Below, in pieces: positions 6,267-13,984 of a stretch of 21,538 nucleotides of DNA (position 1 is the stretch's first letter; each line of letters begins with the position of its first letter). Below the pieces are notes generated by a model. That model was not told the DNA's origin and searched no databases. It worked only from the letters and a program-made list of their open reading frames with translations. The translations under genes and the position numbers were made by a program. The stretch is from contig JAQCAK010000003.1 of the NCBI GenBank assembly GCA_027621895.1, forward strand, positions 1 through 21,538, read 5' to 3'. This DNA comes from Pseudomonadota bacterium (GTDB taxonomy: Bacteria; Pseudomonadota; Gammaproteobacteria; Pseudomonadales; Azotimanducaceae).

Positions 6267-7937
6267 ATGGCTCAATACGTTTTCACCATGTCGCAGGTCG
6301 GCAAGGTGGTACCCCCGAACAGAACCATCCTGAAAGACATTTCGCTGTCTTTCTTTCCCGGTGCAAAAATTGGTGTGCTGGGACTGAACGGTGCCGGCAA
6401 GTCCACATTGCTGAAGATCATGGCAGGCGTCGAAAAAGAGTACCTGGGTGAAGCCCGGCCACAGCCCGGCCTGAAGATTGGTTACCTGCCCCAGGAACCT
6501 GGCCTGGACCCCGGGAAAGACGTCCGCGGCAATATCGAAGATGGAGTCAGGGAGAACAAGGACCTGATCGACGAATTCAACGCGATTTCGGATCGATTTG
6601 CAGAGCCCATGTCCGACGATGAGATGACCGAACTGCTCGAGAAGCAGGGAGACCTGCAGCTGAAGATCGACGCCGCGGAAGGCTGGGACCTGGAGCGGAA
6701 GATGGAGGTGGCCAGTGACGCCCTGCGTCTGCCACCCTGGGATGCCAGCGTCGAAAACCTGTCCGGGGGTGAAAAGCGCCGGGTCGCCCTTTGCCGCCTG
6801 CTGATGTCGAATCCCGACATGCTGCTGCTGGACGAACCCACAAACCATCTCGATGCAGAAAGCATCGCCTGGCTGGAACGGTTCCTGAAGGACTTTCCCG
6901 GCACCGTGGTCGCGATCACTCACGACCGTTACTTTCTGGACAACGCCGCGGGCTGGATTCTTGAGCTGGATCGCGGCTACGGCATTCCCTACGAGGGCAA
7001 CTATTCAGACTGGCTCGAAGCCAAGGAAAAGCGCCTGGAGACAGAGCAGAAGCAGGAGGTTGCCCGCCAGAAGTCCATCAAGGCGGAACTCGAATGGGTA
7101 CGAACCCAGCCAAAGGCACGACAGGCCAAGAACAAGGCTCGCCTCGCACGTTTCGAAGAACTGAATTCCCAGGATTTCCAGACCCGCAACGAAACCCAGG
7201 AACTGTATATTCCCCCGGGTCCCAGACTGGGAGACACCGTGCTGGAGGTTGAACATGTCTCCAAGGGCTTTGGCGACAAGATGCTGATCGATGACCTGAG
7301 CTTTTCCGTACCCCGGGGTGCCATCGTTGGCATCATCGGTGGTAACGGCGCGGGCAAGTCCACCCTGTTCCGCATGATTAACGGCTCGGAGCAACCGGAC
7401 ACCGGCACTGTTCGTCTGGGAGAGACTGTTCAGCTGGGGTACGTGGACCAGAGCCGCGACAGCCTGGATGGCAGCAAGACAGTCTGGGAAGAAATCTCTG
7501 AAGGTAATGAAATCATCCAGATTGGCAGGTACGAAACCCAGTCCCGCGGCTATGTCAGCCGCTTCAACTTCAAGGGCGGTGATCAGCAGAAGTTCGTCAA
7601 GGACCTGTCAGGCGGTGAACGCAACCGGGTACATCTCGCGAAGCTGCTGAAGAAGGGAGCCAATTTCCTGATGCTTGATGAACCCACCAACGATCTGGAT
7701 GTGGAAACCCTCCGAGCACTTGAGTCGGCCATCGAGACTTTCCCGGGCAGCATGATGATCATCTCACACGATCGCTGGTTCCTGGATCGACTGGCAACCC
7801 ACATCCTCGCCTTCGAGGGCGACAGTCACGTTGAATTCTTCCCGGGCAACTTCAGCGAATACGAGGAAGACCAGATGAAGCGACTGGGTACAAAAGAAAT
7901 CGTACCGACACGGGTAAAATACAAAAAGCTGGCCTGA
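6267..7937 (+). CDS. ettA: energy-dependent translational throttle protein EttA (ABC-F ATPase)
   Basis: Soluble ABC-F ATPase that binds the ribosomal E site and gates the first peptide bonds according to ATP/ADP level. The 556 residues align over the whole length with E. coli EttA (555). The start at 6267 gives MAQYVFTMSQVGKVVPPNR, the family N-terminus; the frame is open 10 codons further up without similarity. The first ABC module has Walker A GLNGAGKST (39-47), NLSGGEKRR and LLLDEPTNHLDAES. A charged inter-domain linker follows (KSIKAELEWVRTQPKARQ). The second module has GGNGAGKST, DLSGGERNR and MLDEPTNDLD, and the C-terminus is RVKYKKLA. No membrane segments are present, as expected. The gene is divergent from nrdR and convergent with radA, hence probably monocistronic. 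TACAAT at 6233-6238 may be its -10 box, but no good -35 is visible. Confidence 0.98.
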   Translation: MAQYVFTMSQVGKVVPPNRTILKDISLSFFPGAKIGVLGLNGAGKSTLLKIMAGVEKEYLGEARPQPGLKIGYLPQEPGLDPGKDVRGNIEDGVRENKDLIDEFNAISDRFAEPMSDDEMTELLEKQGDLQLKIDAAEGWDLERKMEVASDALRLPPWDASVENLSGGEKRRVALCRLLMSNPDMLLLDEPTNHLDAESIAWLERFLKDFPGTVVAITHDRYFLDNAAGWILELDRGYGIPYEGNYSDWLEAKEKRLETEQKQEVARQKSIKAELEWVRTQPKARQAKNKARLARFEELNSQDFQTRNETQELYIPPGPRLGDTVLEVEHVSKGFGDKMLIDDLSFSVPRGAIVGIIGGNGAGKSTLFRMINGSEQPDTGTVRLGETVQLGYVDQSRDSLDGSKTVWEEISEGNEIIQIGRYETQSRGYVSRFNFKGGDQQKFVKDLSGGERNRVHLAKLLKKGANFLMLDEPTNDLDVETLRALESAIETFPGSMMIISHDRWFLDRLATHILAFEGDSHVEFFPGNFSEYEEDQMKRLGTKEIVPTRVKYKKLA

Positions 7938-7963
7938 CCGAATTCCCCCGGGAGGCTGCAAGG

Positions 7964-9322
7964 CTAGAGGTTTTCTATCGCCGAGAGCGCATCCGCCAGT
8001 CGTTTGACGGTAACGACTTTCAACCCGTCTATCGACTGGCGTGGCTTGTTGCCGTCCGGGATGATCGCGGTTTTGAATCCATGTTTGGCTGCCTCCCGCA
8101 GGCGCTCCTGGCCATTGGGCACCGGCCGGATCTCGCCGGAGAGGCCGATCTCACCAAAACAGACCAGGTCAACCGGCAGCGCGCGATCCCGGAACGATGA
8201 AACCACCGCCAGTACCAGCGCAAGGTCGCTGCTGGTTTCTTCAACCCGGATGCCGCCCACCGCGTTGACAAACACATCCTGGTCACCGACCTGCAGACCA
8301 CCATGACGATGCAGTATCGCCAGCAGCATGGACAGGCGATTCTGCTCGAAACCTACGGCTACCCGTCGGGGATTACCCAGTGCACTGGAATCGACAAGCG
8401 CCTGGGCTTCAAGCAGCAACGGACGTGTGCCTTCCCAGACCACCATGACCACGCTGCCCGCTGTGCTTTCCATACCGCGCGACAGGAAAATCGCGGAAGG
8501 ATTCGCGACTTCCTGCATGCCCTTCTCCGTCATGGCGAAGACACCCAGTTCGTTCACTGCACCAAACCGGTTTTTACCGCTGCGCAGGGTACGAAAACGT
8601 GAATCACCATCGCCATCCAGCATGATGAACGTATCGATCATATGTTCGAGTATCCGCGGCCCCGCCAGGGTACCGTCTTTCGTGACATGGCCGACCAGGA
8701 ACAGCACGGTACCGGTCTGTTTCGCCTGGCGGATCAATTGCGCGGCAGACTCGCGCACCTGGGCCACCCCACCTGGTGATGAATCAACGGCAGAGGTATG
8801 CATGACCTGGATCGAGTCCACAACCACCACCGCCGGCTTTCTTTCGTTCCAGACTGTCAGAAGGCGTTCGCAGCTGGTTTCAGCCATGACTTCCAGTTCC
8901 TCCAGTGGCAGCTGCAGGCGCCTTGCCCGCATCGCTAACTGTGACAGGCTTTCCTCCCCCGTGACGTAGAGAGCCTTTCGGTCACTTGCCAGTCGACACA
9001 TGACCTGGATCAGCAGCGTACTCTTGCCCGCGCCCGGGTTGCCGCTGATCAGCACCGCTGATCCGGGTACCAGACCGCCGCCCAGCACCCTGTCCAGTTC
9101 TCCGATACCCGTCACCAGTCGCGGCAGTTCTGCCGCGGACACATCGCTCAGTTTGCGGGGTGGTTCAAGCTGGCCGGTAAAACCCTGACGTGACGATGTT
9201 CCCGCGTCTACCGAAAGACTGGTCAATGTGTTCCACGCTTTGCAGTCCGTGCACTGACCCTGCCATTTCGCGTATTCGGAACCGCAGTCGTTGCAGACAA
9301 AGACGGTTTTAGACTTCGCCAT
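7964..9322 (-). CDS. radA: DNA repair protein RadA (branch-migration ATPase)
   Basis: RecA-like hexameric ATPase that drives branch migration during recombinational repair. The start at 9322 gives 452 residues (E. coli 460), beginning MAKSKTVFVCNDCG, with GGAG 6 bases upstream. Codons further upstream belong to the alr repeat region. Domains in order are a zinc finger with Cys10, Cys13, Cys24 and Cys27, a RecA core with Walker A GNPGAGKST (94-102), the RadA hallmark KNRFG, and a C-terminal Lon protease-like domain (VFVNAVGGIRVEE, GEIGLSGEIRPV). The Lon-like domain is normally not proteolytic. It is the last gene of the rpsF-dnaB-alr run. Its start overlaps the end of alr by 14 bases, so translation is probably coupled. 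It converges on ettA, with 26 bases between stop codons. Confidence 0.97.
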   Translation of the reverse strand: MAKSKTVFVCNDCGSEYAKWQGQCTDCKAWNTLTSLSVDAGTSSRQGFTGQLEPPRKLSDVSAAELPRLVTGIGELDRVLGGGLVPGSAVLISGNPGAGKSTLLIQVMCRLASDRKALYVTGEESLSQLAMRARRLQLPLEELEVMAETSCERLLTVWNERKPAVVVVDSIQVMHTSAVDSSPGGVAQVRESAAQLIRQAKQTGTVLFLVGHVTKDGTLAGPRILEHMIDTFIMLDGDGDSRFRTLRSGKNRFGAVNELGVFAMTEKGMQEVANPSAIFLSRGMESTAGSVVMVVWEGTRPLLLEAQALVDSSALGNPRRVAVGFEQNRLSMLLAILHRHGGLQVGDQDVFVNAVGGIRVEETSSDLALVLAVVSSFRDRALPVDLVCFGEIGLSGEIRPVPNGQERLREAAKHGFKTAIIPDGNKPRQSIDGLKVVTVKRLADALSAIENL

Positions 9323-10427
9323 CAACTTCTCCGTTCTGCAGCGTTTCTTCGTAACGCCGCGCTTCTCCATAACGCCGCGGCACCTCATAACGCCGCGGCA
9401 CTCGACCCGTCAAACCGCTCATGAGGGTATAGGGTATGGTGCCCGCGGCCCGGGCAATGGTTTCGATGGGCAAGCCGTCACCCCAGAGGGTAACCGGATC
9501 ACCGGGCGCGAATTCGTCGCCGTCTTCCAGCAGTACAGAGATCATATCCATCGAAACCCGTCCCACGATAGACCTCAGCGTTCCACCTGCAAGAACCGGT
9601 GTCCCTCCCGCAACTTCCCGCGGATAGCCGTCCGCATAACCCACTGCAACAACAGCAACCCGGCAGTCCTTTTCAGCGCACCAGGTACGCCCATAACCGA
9701 TGGTCGAGCCGCGCCTGACGTCGCGGACAGAGATGATCGGAGCGACCAGCGTCATGCCCGGCCGGAGCTGCGGGTCCGGCTCAAGGCCCTCGAGCGGCGA
9801 TGCGCCAAACAGCATGACCCCCGGCCTGATCCAGTGAGTGCTGTCCAGTCCATGATTCAGTATCGCCGCCGAGTTGCCCACATTCAGCGGATAAGACCCG
9901 GCGATCGCTTCAAGTCGCGCCAGCTGTTCCAGCGTCGGTCGAGGATCGGACTCATCCGCGCTCGACAGGTGTGTCATGACCCCCAGCAGCTGCTGCCCCG
10001 ACAGCTCATCGCAGATCTGCTGCAGGCGTTCCGGCGGAAACCCGAGCCGACCCATACCGGTATCCACCTTGATCCAGACACCCTCGACTTTCAGGCCCTT
10101 CAATAACGCGAGCTGGTAGTCACTGTGTACAACCAGCTGCAGTTGGTACTGAACTGCTGCAGTCGCCTCGTGACCGTTGAGAACTCCCTCGAGCAGGCAG
10201 ACAGGCTGGGTAATACCCGCTTCCCGCAACCTGACGGCTTCTTTCATGCGGGCCACGCCGAAGGCATCCGCCTGGGGCAATGACCGGGCAACCTGAACGG
10301 CGCCGTGACCATAGGCGTTGCCCTTGATCACCGCCATCACCTTCTTGCCCCTCGCGGCCTGGCGGGCAATCAGAAAATTATGCTGAATATTGGCCAGGTG
10401 AATCCTGGCCTCGGTTTCGAGGATCAA
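9309..10427 (-). CDS. alr: alanine racemase with repeat-derived C-terminal tail
   Basis: PLP enzyme that makes D-alanine for peptidoglycan. The 372 residues comprise an N-terminal TIM barrel with the PLP lysine Lys35 (VIKGNAYGHG; alanine is more usual at the glycine) and a C-terminal beta domain with the catalytic tyrosine near 245 (TIGYGRTW). Other blocks are KVDTGMGRLGF, IRPGVMLFGASP, VGYADGYPREV and GRVSMDMISV. The normal protein ends near GRVP. Here about 28 extra residues follow, with three RRYxxx hexapeptides encoded by an 18-bp tandem repeat. The start is TTG at 10427, preceded in frame by the dnaB stop codon 18 bases upstream. The length before Lys35 matches E. coli (Lys34), and the ribosome binding site is weak (GGA). 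The dnaB-alr pair is conserved in gammaproteobacteria. Confidence 0.95.
   Translation of the reverse strand: MILETEARIHLANIQHNFLIARQAARGKKVMAVIKGNAYGHGAVQVARSLPQADAFGVARMKEAVRLREAGITQPVCLLEGVLNGHEATAAVQYQLQLVVHSDYQLALLKGLKVEGVWIKVDTGMGRLGFPPERLQQICDELSGQQLLGVMTHLSSADESDPRPTLEQLARLEAIAGSYPLNVGNSAAILNHGLDSTHWIRPGVMLFGASPLEGLEPDPQLRPGMTLVAPIISVRDVRRGSTIGYGRTWCAEKDCRVAVVAVGYADGYPREVAGGTPVLAGGTLRSIVGRVSMDMISVLLEDGDEFAPGDPVTLWGDGLPIETIARAAGTIPYTLMSGLTGRVPRRYEVPRRYGEARRYEETLQNGEVDGEV
9352..9405. repeat. 18-bp tandem repeat, three copies, in the 3' end of alr
   Basis: Copies start at 9352, 9370 and 9388. All share TAACGCCGCG; copies two and three share their first 14 bases. The period is exactly six codons, so on the minus strand the repeat encodes RRYEVP, RRYGEA and RRYEET. 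The region lies just upstream of the radA start and overlaps the probable leader for radA translation. A degenerate fourth unit may lie at 9334-9351. Confidence 0.85.
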
Positions 10428-10445
10428 AAGTTGTCCGGGCAGGTA

Positions 10446-11837
10446 CTAGAAATAGTCATCATATCCTATCGCCAGATCTTCAAACTTGGTGTACTGCCCG
10501 GCAAACGCGAGCTTTTTCCTGCCGATAGGTCCGTTCCGCTGTTTCAGGATAATGATCTCCGCGATGCCTTTTTCCGCATCCTCGTGATAAACCTCATCTC
10601 GATAAATCGCCATGATCACATCAGCGTCCTGCTCGATAGCACCGGATTCGCGCAGGTCAGACATGACCGGCCGCTTGTCGGGGCGTTGTTCCAGCCCACG
10701 GTTCAGCTGCGAGCCGGCGATCAGTGGACAGTCGAATTCCTTGGCAATGGCCTTCAGCGAGCGGGAAATTTCCGAGATTTCTCCCGCGCGGTTCTCGACC
10801 GTCCCGGACACCCGCATCAGCTGCAGGTAATCGATCAGGATCATACCGAGAGGGCCGTGCTCGCGAGCAACGCGTCTTGCCCGGGAACGAACCTCGTTCG
10901 GCGTCAGCGCCGGCGTGTCATCGATAAACAGTGGCTTATCGTTAAGCAGTGTCACAGCGGAGGTCAGCCTGGGCCAGTCGTCATCACCGAGCTGTCCTGT
11001 GCGAATCTTGCCCTGGTCAATGCGGCCGAGGGACGACAGCATCCTCAGTACCAGGGAGTCCGCAGGCATCTCCATACTGAAAACCAGGACGGGTTTACCA
11101 CCCGAGATCACCGCGCTTTCAGCGATGTTCATCATAAAGGCCGTCTTTCCCATGGATGGGCGGCCGGCGATGACGATCAGATCGGATGGCTGGAGCCCGG
11201 TCGTGATTTCATCGATATCGCGAAATCCGGAGCTCACACCTGTCAGCGCACCCTTGGTCTGGAACAACAGATCGATCCGCTCTACCGCTTTGGTCAACAG
11301 CGGTCGGACCGACTCCGGGCCACCGCTGCTGGGGCGGTTGTCACTGATCCTGAAGACCTTGGACTCTGCCTCATCAATCAGTTCCGCACTGCTGCGGCCG
11401 TCCGGATTGAATCCACTGTCGGCAATTTCGTGAGCAACCGAGATCAGGCTGCGGACCGTCGCCCGTTCCCGGACGATTTCGGCATAGGCATGAATGTTGG
11501 AGGCAGTTGGTGTGCTTTCGGCCAGATCAGAAATAAAAGCCAGGCCACCAACATTGTCGAGTTCCCCGACATCTTCAAGTGCTTCGGAGATCGTGATGAT
11601 ATCGAGCGGTTTGTTCTGCTCAACCAGGGCTGTCATGCAGCGGAAGATGATACGGTGGTCCGAACGGTAGAAGTCGTCAGCGGACACCCGGGACGACACA
11701 GCATCCCAGGCATTATCATCCAGCATAAGCCCACCCAGAACCGACCGCTCTGCTTCTATGGAATGCGGGGGTACTTTGAGTGGGCTGGTATCGTCCAATC
11801 GAGCTGTCTTAACCTTTGTTGACCTGGGCTGTTTCAC
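10446..11837 (-). CDS. dnaB: replicative DNA helicase DnaB
   Basis: Hexameric 5'-3' helicase of the replication fork. The 463 residues include an N-terminal DnaG-interacting domain (VPPHSIEAERSVLGGLML), a linker, and the RecA-like motor with Walker A GRPSMGKT (225-232). Further motifs are KPVLVFSMEMPA, RTGQLGDDDW, RSRARRVAREHG, Walker B MILIDYLQLM, AGSQLNRGLEQR, SDLRESGAIEQDADVIM and KQRNGPIG. There is no intein. The start is GTG at 11837, 30 bases after rplI. No other start codon lies before the conserved block, and no strong ribosome binding site is seen. It lies in the conserved rplI-dnaB-alr order. Confidence 0.98.
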   Translation of the reverse strand: MKQPRSTKVKTARLDDTSPLKVPPHSIEAERSVLGGLMLDDNAWDAVSSRVSADDFYRSDHRIIFRCMTALVEQNKPLDIITISEALEDVGELDNVGGLAFISDLAESTPTASNIHAYAEIVRERATVRSLISVAHEIADSGFNPDGRSSAELIDEAESKVFRISDNRPSSGGPESVRPLLTKAVERIDLLFQTKGALTGVSSGFRDIDEITTGLQPSDLIVIAGRPSMGKTAFMMNIAESAVISGGKPVLVFSMEMPADSLVLRMLSSLGRIDQGKIRTGQLGDDDWPRLTSAVTLLNDKPLFIDDTPALTPNEVRSRARRVAREHGPLGMILIDYLQLMRVSGTVENRAGEISEISRSLKAIAKEFDCPLIAGSQLNRGLEQRPDKRPVMSDLRESGAIEQDADVIMAIYRDEVYHEDAEKGIAEIIILKQRNGPIGRKKLAFAGQYTKFEDLAIGYDDYF

Positions 11838-11867
11838 CGGCAGCGCCGGCAGACCAGAGTATCGAGA

Positions 11868-12317
11868 TTAGGCCTCGGCTACCACTGTCAATTTCAATGG
11901 TACAGTCACGTCAGAGTGCAGCTGAATATCGATTTCGTATTCGCCCAGTTCCCTGATGGGGCCTTCAGGCATCTTGATTTCGCTCTTCTCCAGCGCCATA
12001 CCCTGCGCCTCGGCCGCATCGGAAATATCCCGAACAGTGACAGACCCAAACAGCTTGCCTTCCTCACCTGCTTTCGTGGTGATGGTAATCGTCATCTGCT
12101 CAATCTTCGCAGCGCGGGTTTCAGCTTCTGCCAGTTTATCCGCTGCGGCTTTCTCGAGTTCGGCACGACGGGCTTCAAATTCCTTGATGTTATCGGCGGT
12201 TGCAGGTGCTGCCTTCCGCTGCGGAATCAGGAAGTTCCTGCCGTAGCCGGATTTAACGGTTACCTTGTCACCCAGTTCGCCAAGATTGGCGATGCTTTCA
12301 AGCAAAATCACTTCCAT
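11868..12317 (-). CDS. rplI: 50S ribosomal protein L9
   Basis: Large-subunit protein bound to 23S rRNA near the L1 stalk. It has 149 residues, the same length class as E. coli. It has an N-terminal RNA-binding domain (MEVILLESIANLGELGD, VKSGYGRNFLIPQ), a long charged alanine/glutamate-rich connecting helix (about 41-78), and a C-terminal domain with GKLFGSVTVRDI. The ATG at 12317 has AAAGGA 7 bases upstream, inside the end of the DUF2232 gene, whose stop is only 3 bases before. Confidence 0.98.
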   Translation of the reverse strand: MEVILLESIANLGELGDKVTVKSGYGRNFLIPQRKAAPATADNIKEFEARRAELEKAAADKLAEAETRAAKIEQMTITITTKAGEEGKLFGSVTVRDISDAAEAQGMALEKSEIKMPEGPIRELGEYEIDIQLHSDVTVPLKLTVVAEA

Positions 12318-12320
12318 GAC

Positions 12321-13169
12321 TTAGTCCTTTTGAATCGTTTCAAATCTGTTTCGAATGTTAAACCAGCTATCCATCAACGCCAGGGACGCCAGGAATGGAT
12401 AAACCAGCTGAAAAAGGAACACCAGGCAGGCATACATCGCTGCTACCCAATGTCCAGACAACTCTTTTCGCGCGATCAGCCAGTGCATCAACCCCAGTGC
12501 TGTAAACACCAGGGGTACCGTCAGCAGCGGCAGCAGGTAACCCACCACGCCTGAAAACGCAAAGCACAGGGCCATCAACACGACGATCACCGCTGCCAGT
12601 GCCGGGCTGAGCCTTAACCCGTGAAACTCCTTCTGGAAGCCTCCGGGGTTATACAGCACACTCTGCCACCAGCGTGCGATCACCAGCATCGCCAGCATGG
12701 CATAGGCCTGCCCGAGGGCAAAAAAGCCCAGCAGCAGGGTTGATGCTTCTTCCAGTGATACCACCAGGGCGGCATCCACCCGCTGGAGGTATTCAACATA
12801 AAACACGGCAAACCGCTCCAGCAATCCTGCTGCCGTCAGTTCAAAAATCAGCGAACCCACGGCCGACATGACAACAGCGGCAATCAGTACCAGTTCCCAT
12901 GACAGCGTCTGCCTCAGCAGCGCGGCCATCATAAAAGTGCCCAGCAGGGCCATTGCTGGCGATGGATCGCCCACGTAGTAAAAAGCGATACCCACCGGCA
13001 GCAGTGTCCACAGTAGAACCAGAGAGCCGGATGCGACGCCGTGCCGAAGGCAGACCAGCGCAACCACTGCCGTGCTCAACCAGCCCATCAGGGGCAGGGA
13101 GGCTGCGATCACGCTCGTTGCAATGGCGTGACCGCGGCTTCTCATTGCGAACTCCGCTATCGCTCGCAT
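12321..13169 (-). CDS. DUF2232-type multi-pass inner-membrane protein between rpsR and rplI
   Basis: Function unknown. The 282 residues are strongly hydrophobic, with about eight probable membrane segments (for example 17-43, 49-66, 71-85, 91-110, 140-165, 188-212, 214-232 and 243-268). A short charged N-terminus precedes them and a polar tail follows (NIRNRFETIQKD). A DUF2232 membrane protein at exactly this position is known in Pseudomonas and relatives and distantly resembles B. subtilis YybS; my assignment rests on this position and the hydropathy. The start at 13169 lies 12 bases after rpsR and lacks a strong ribosome binding site; ATG at 13145 (MRSRGHAIATS) is an alternative. Why a membrane protein is embedded in a ribosomal protein operon is not known. 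Confidence 0.8.
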   Translation of the reverse strand: MRAIAEFAMRSRGHAIATSVIAASLPLMGWLSTAVVALVCLRHGVASGSLVLLWTLLPVGIAFYYVGDPSPAMALLGTFMMAALLRQTLSWELVLIAAVVMSAVGSLIFELTAAGLLERFAVFYVEYLQRVDAALVVSLEEASTLLLGFFALGQAYAMLAMLVIARWWQSVLYNPGGFQKEFHGLRLSPALAAVIVVLMALCFAFSGVVGYLLPLLTVPLVFTALGLMHWLIARKELSGHWVAAMYACLVFLFQLVYPFLASLALMDSWFNIRNRFETIQKD

Positions 13170-13181
13170 GACGGGAGTCTC

Positions 13182-13409
13182 TTACTGATGCGCATCCGTG
13201 TAGGGAATCAGCGCCAGGTACCTGGCTCGCTTGATCGCCTTTGCAAGCTGTCGCTGGTACTTTGCCTTGGTCCCGGTAATCCGTGACGGTACGATCTTGC
13301 CAGTCTCAGAAACATAGGCATTGAGGATCTCGAGGTCCTTGTAATCAATCTCTGTGATGCCTTCTGCGGTAAACCGGCAATACTTTCTTCTGCGATAAAA
13401 TCGTGACAT
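13182..13409 (-). CDS. rpsR: 30S ribosomal protein S18
   Basis: Small-subunit platform protein that binds as a heterodimer with S6. It has 75 residues, identical in length to E. coli S18: RRRKYCRF, YKDLEILNAYVSETGKIVPS, RITGTKAKYQRQL, AIKRARYLALIPYTD. GGAGGAG in the last codons of rpsF, with the stop codon in between, places a strong ribosome binding site about 8 bases before the ATG, so it is coupled to rpsF (3-base gap). Confidence 0.98.
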   Translation of the reverse strand: MSRFYRRRKYCRFTAEGITEIDYKDLEILNAYVSETGKIVPSRITGTKAKYQRQLAKAIKRARYLALIPYTDAHQ

Positions 13410-13412
13410 GGG

Positions 13413-13871
13413 TTACTCCTCCGACTCTTCAGCGTCGTCTTCGCCATCATCGTCAGCACTGCTTTCCGCGCGCTGCTCGGCTCTTTCTTCAGCCTGTGCT
13501 GCGCGCTGCTGCGCCATGGCTTCATCCCGCTCTTTCTTTTCCTTGCTCTCACGCTCGACCTTCATCAGCGGAGACTCTTCCGTGTCCGCTTTCTTGCGCT
13601 TCATGATCAGGTTTCGAATCACGGCATCGTTAAACTTGAATGCGGTGGCCACTTCTTCAAGGGTATCCAGATCGCATTCGACGTTGAGCAGCACGTAGTG
13701 CGCCTTGTGAATCTTGTTAATCGGGTAGGCCAGCTGGCGGCGACCCCAGTCTTCTGCACGATGGATTGCACCACCGCTCTGCGTGACGAGGTTAGAGTAA
13801 CGTTCGATCATTCCGGGCACCTGTTCGCTTTGATCAGGGTGCACCAGAAACACTATTTCATAATGTCTCAT
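13413..13871 (-). CDS. rpsF: 30S ribosomal protein S6 with extended acidic tail
   Basis: Binds S18 and 16S rRNA in the platform of the small subunit. Residues 1 to about 100 are the canonical ferredoxin-like S6 domain: MRHYEIVFLVHPDQSEQV, IHRAEDWGRRQLAYPI, KAHYVLLNVEC, FNDAVIRNLIMKRKKA. From about 105 on there is a highly charged Lys/Glu/Ala/Gln tail that becomes almost purely acidic and ends in SEE. The total of 152 residues exceeds the roughly 130-135 of E. coli. A C-terminal Glu pair is the kind of end that RimK extends with glutamates in E. coli; whether that happens here is unknown. AAGGAG lies 5 bases before ATG 13871. Confidence 0.98.
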   Translation of the reverse strand: MRHYEIVFLVHPDQSEQVPGMIERYSNLVTQSGGAIHRAEDWGRRQLAYPINKIHKAHYVLLNVECDLDTLEEVATAFKFNDAVIRNLIMKRKKADTEESPLMKVERESKEKKERDEAMAQQRAAQAEERAEQRAESSADDDGEDDAEESEE

Positions 13872-13892
13872 TGAGGCTCCTTCCGGGTTAAT

Positions 13893-13924
13893 GCTTCCCG
13901 TCGGCCAGATGGCCGCAGTGAAGC
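13893..13924 (-). promoter_or_regulatory. candidate S6:S18 autoregulatory leader hairpin upstream of rpsF
   Basis: In the rpsF leader a two-part hairpin can form. The outer helix is GCTTC/GAAGC, followed by an internal loop of ACTG opposite ACGG. The inner helix is CGGCC/GGCCG with loop ATCT, and GGCCGACGG supplies a CCG beside the internal loop. Known S6:S18 leader motifs present a CCG in a bulge flanked by a stem and a hairpin. The architecture and position (22 bases before the ATG, between promoter and ribosome binding site) agree. I could not compare it with a covariance model, so the family assignment is tentative while the base pairing is certain. Confidence 0.5.
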
Positions 13925-13945
13925 AAGGAGAAAATTGGGACGCGC

Positions 13946-13974
13946 ATTGTATGGGGGGCGTCGGGAAATATCAA
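13946..13974 (-). promoter_or_regulatory. sigma70-type promoter of the rpsF operon
   Basis: TTGATA (13974-13969), a 17-base spacer and TACAAT (13951-13946) give a near-consensus promoter. It starts 10 bases after the rlmB stop and points at rpsF. The predicted start is near 13939, giving a leader of about 68 bases that contains the hairpin at 13893-13924. It is the best promoter in the window and would serve rpsF-rpsR-DUF2232-rplI and perhaps dnaB-alr-radA. Confidence 0.75.
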
Positions 13975-13984
13975 CAGCCGGGTT

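Noticed and set aside
10305..11822. Long open plus-strand frame (505 codons) opposite dnaB and the start of alr
   Set aside because: It is fully antisense to dnaB, the product has no recognisable motif or ribosome binding site, and dnaB is certain. It is a by-product of codon bias.
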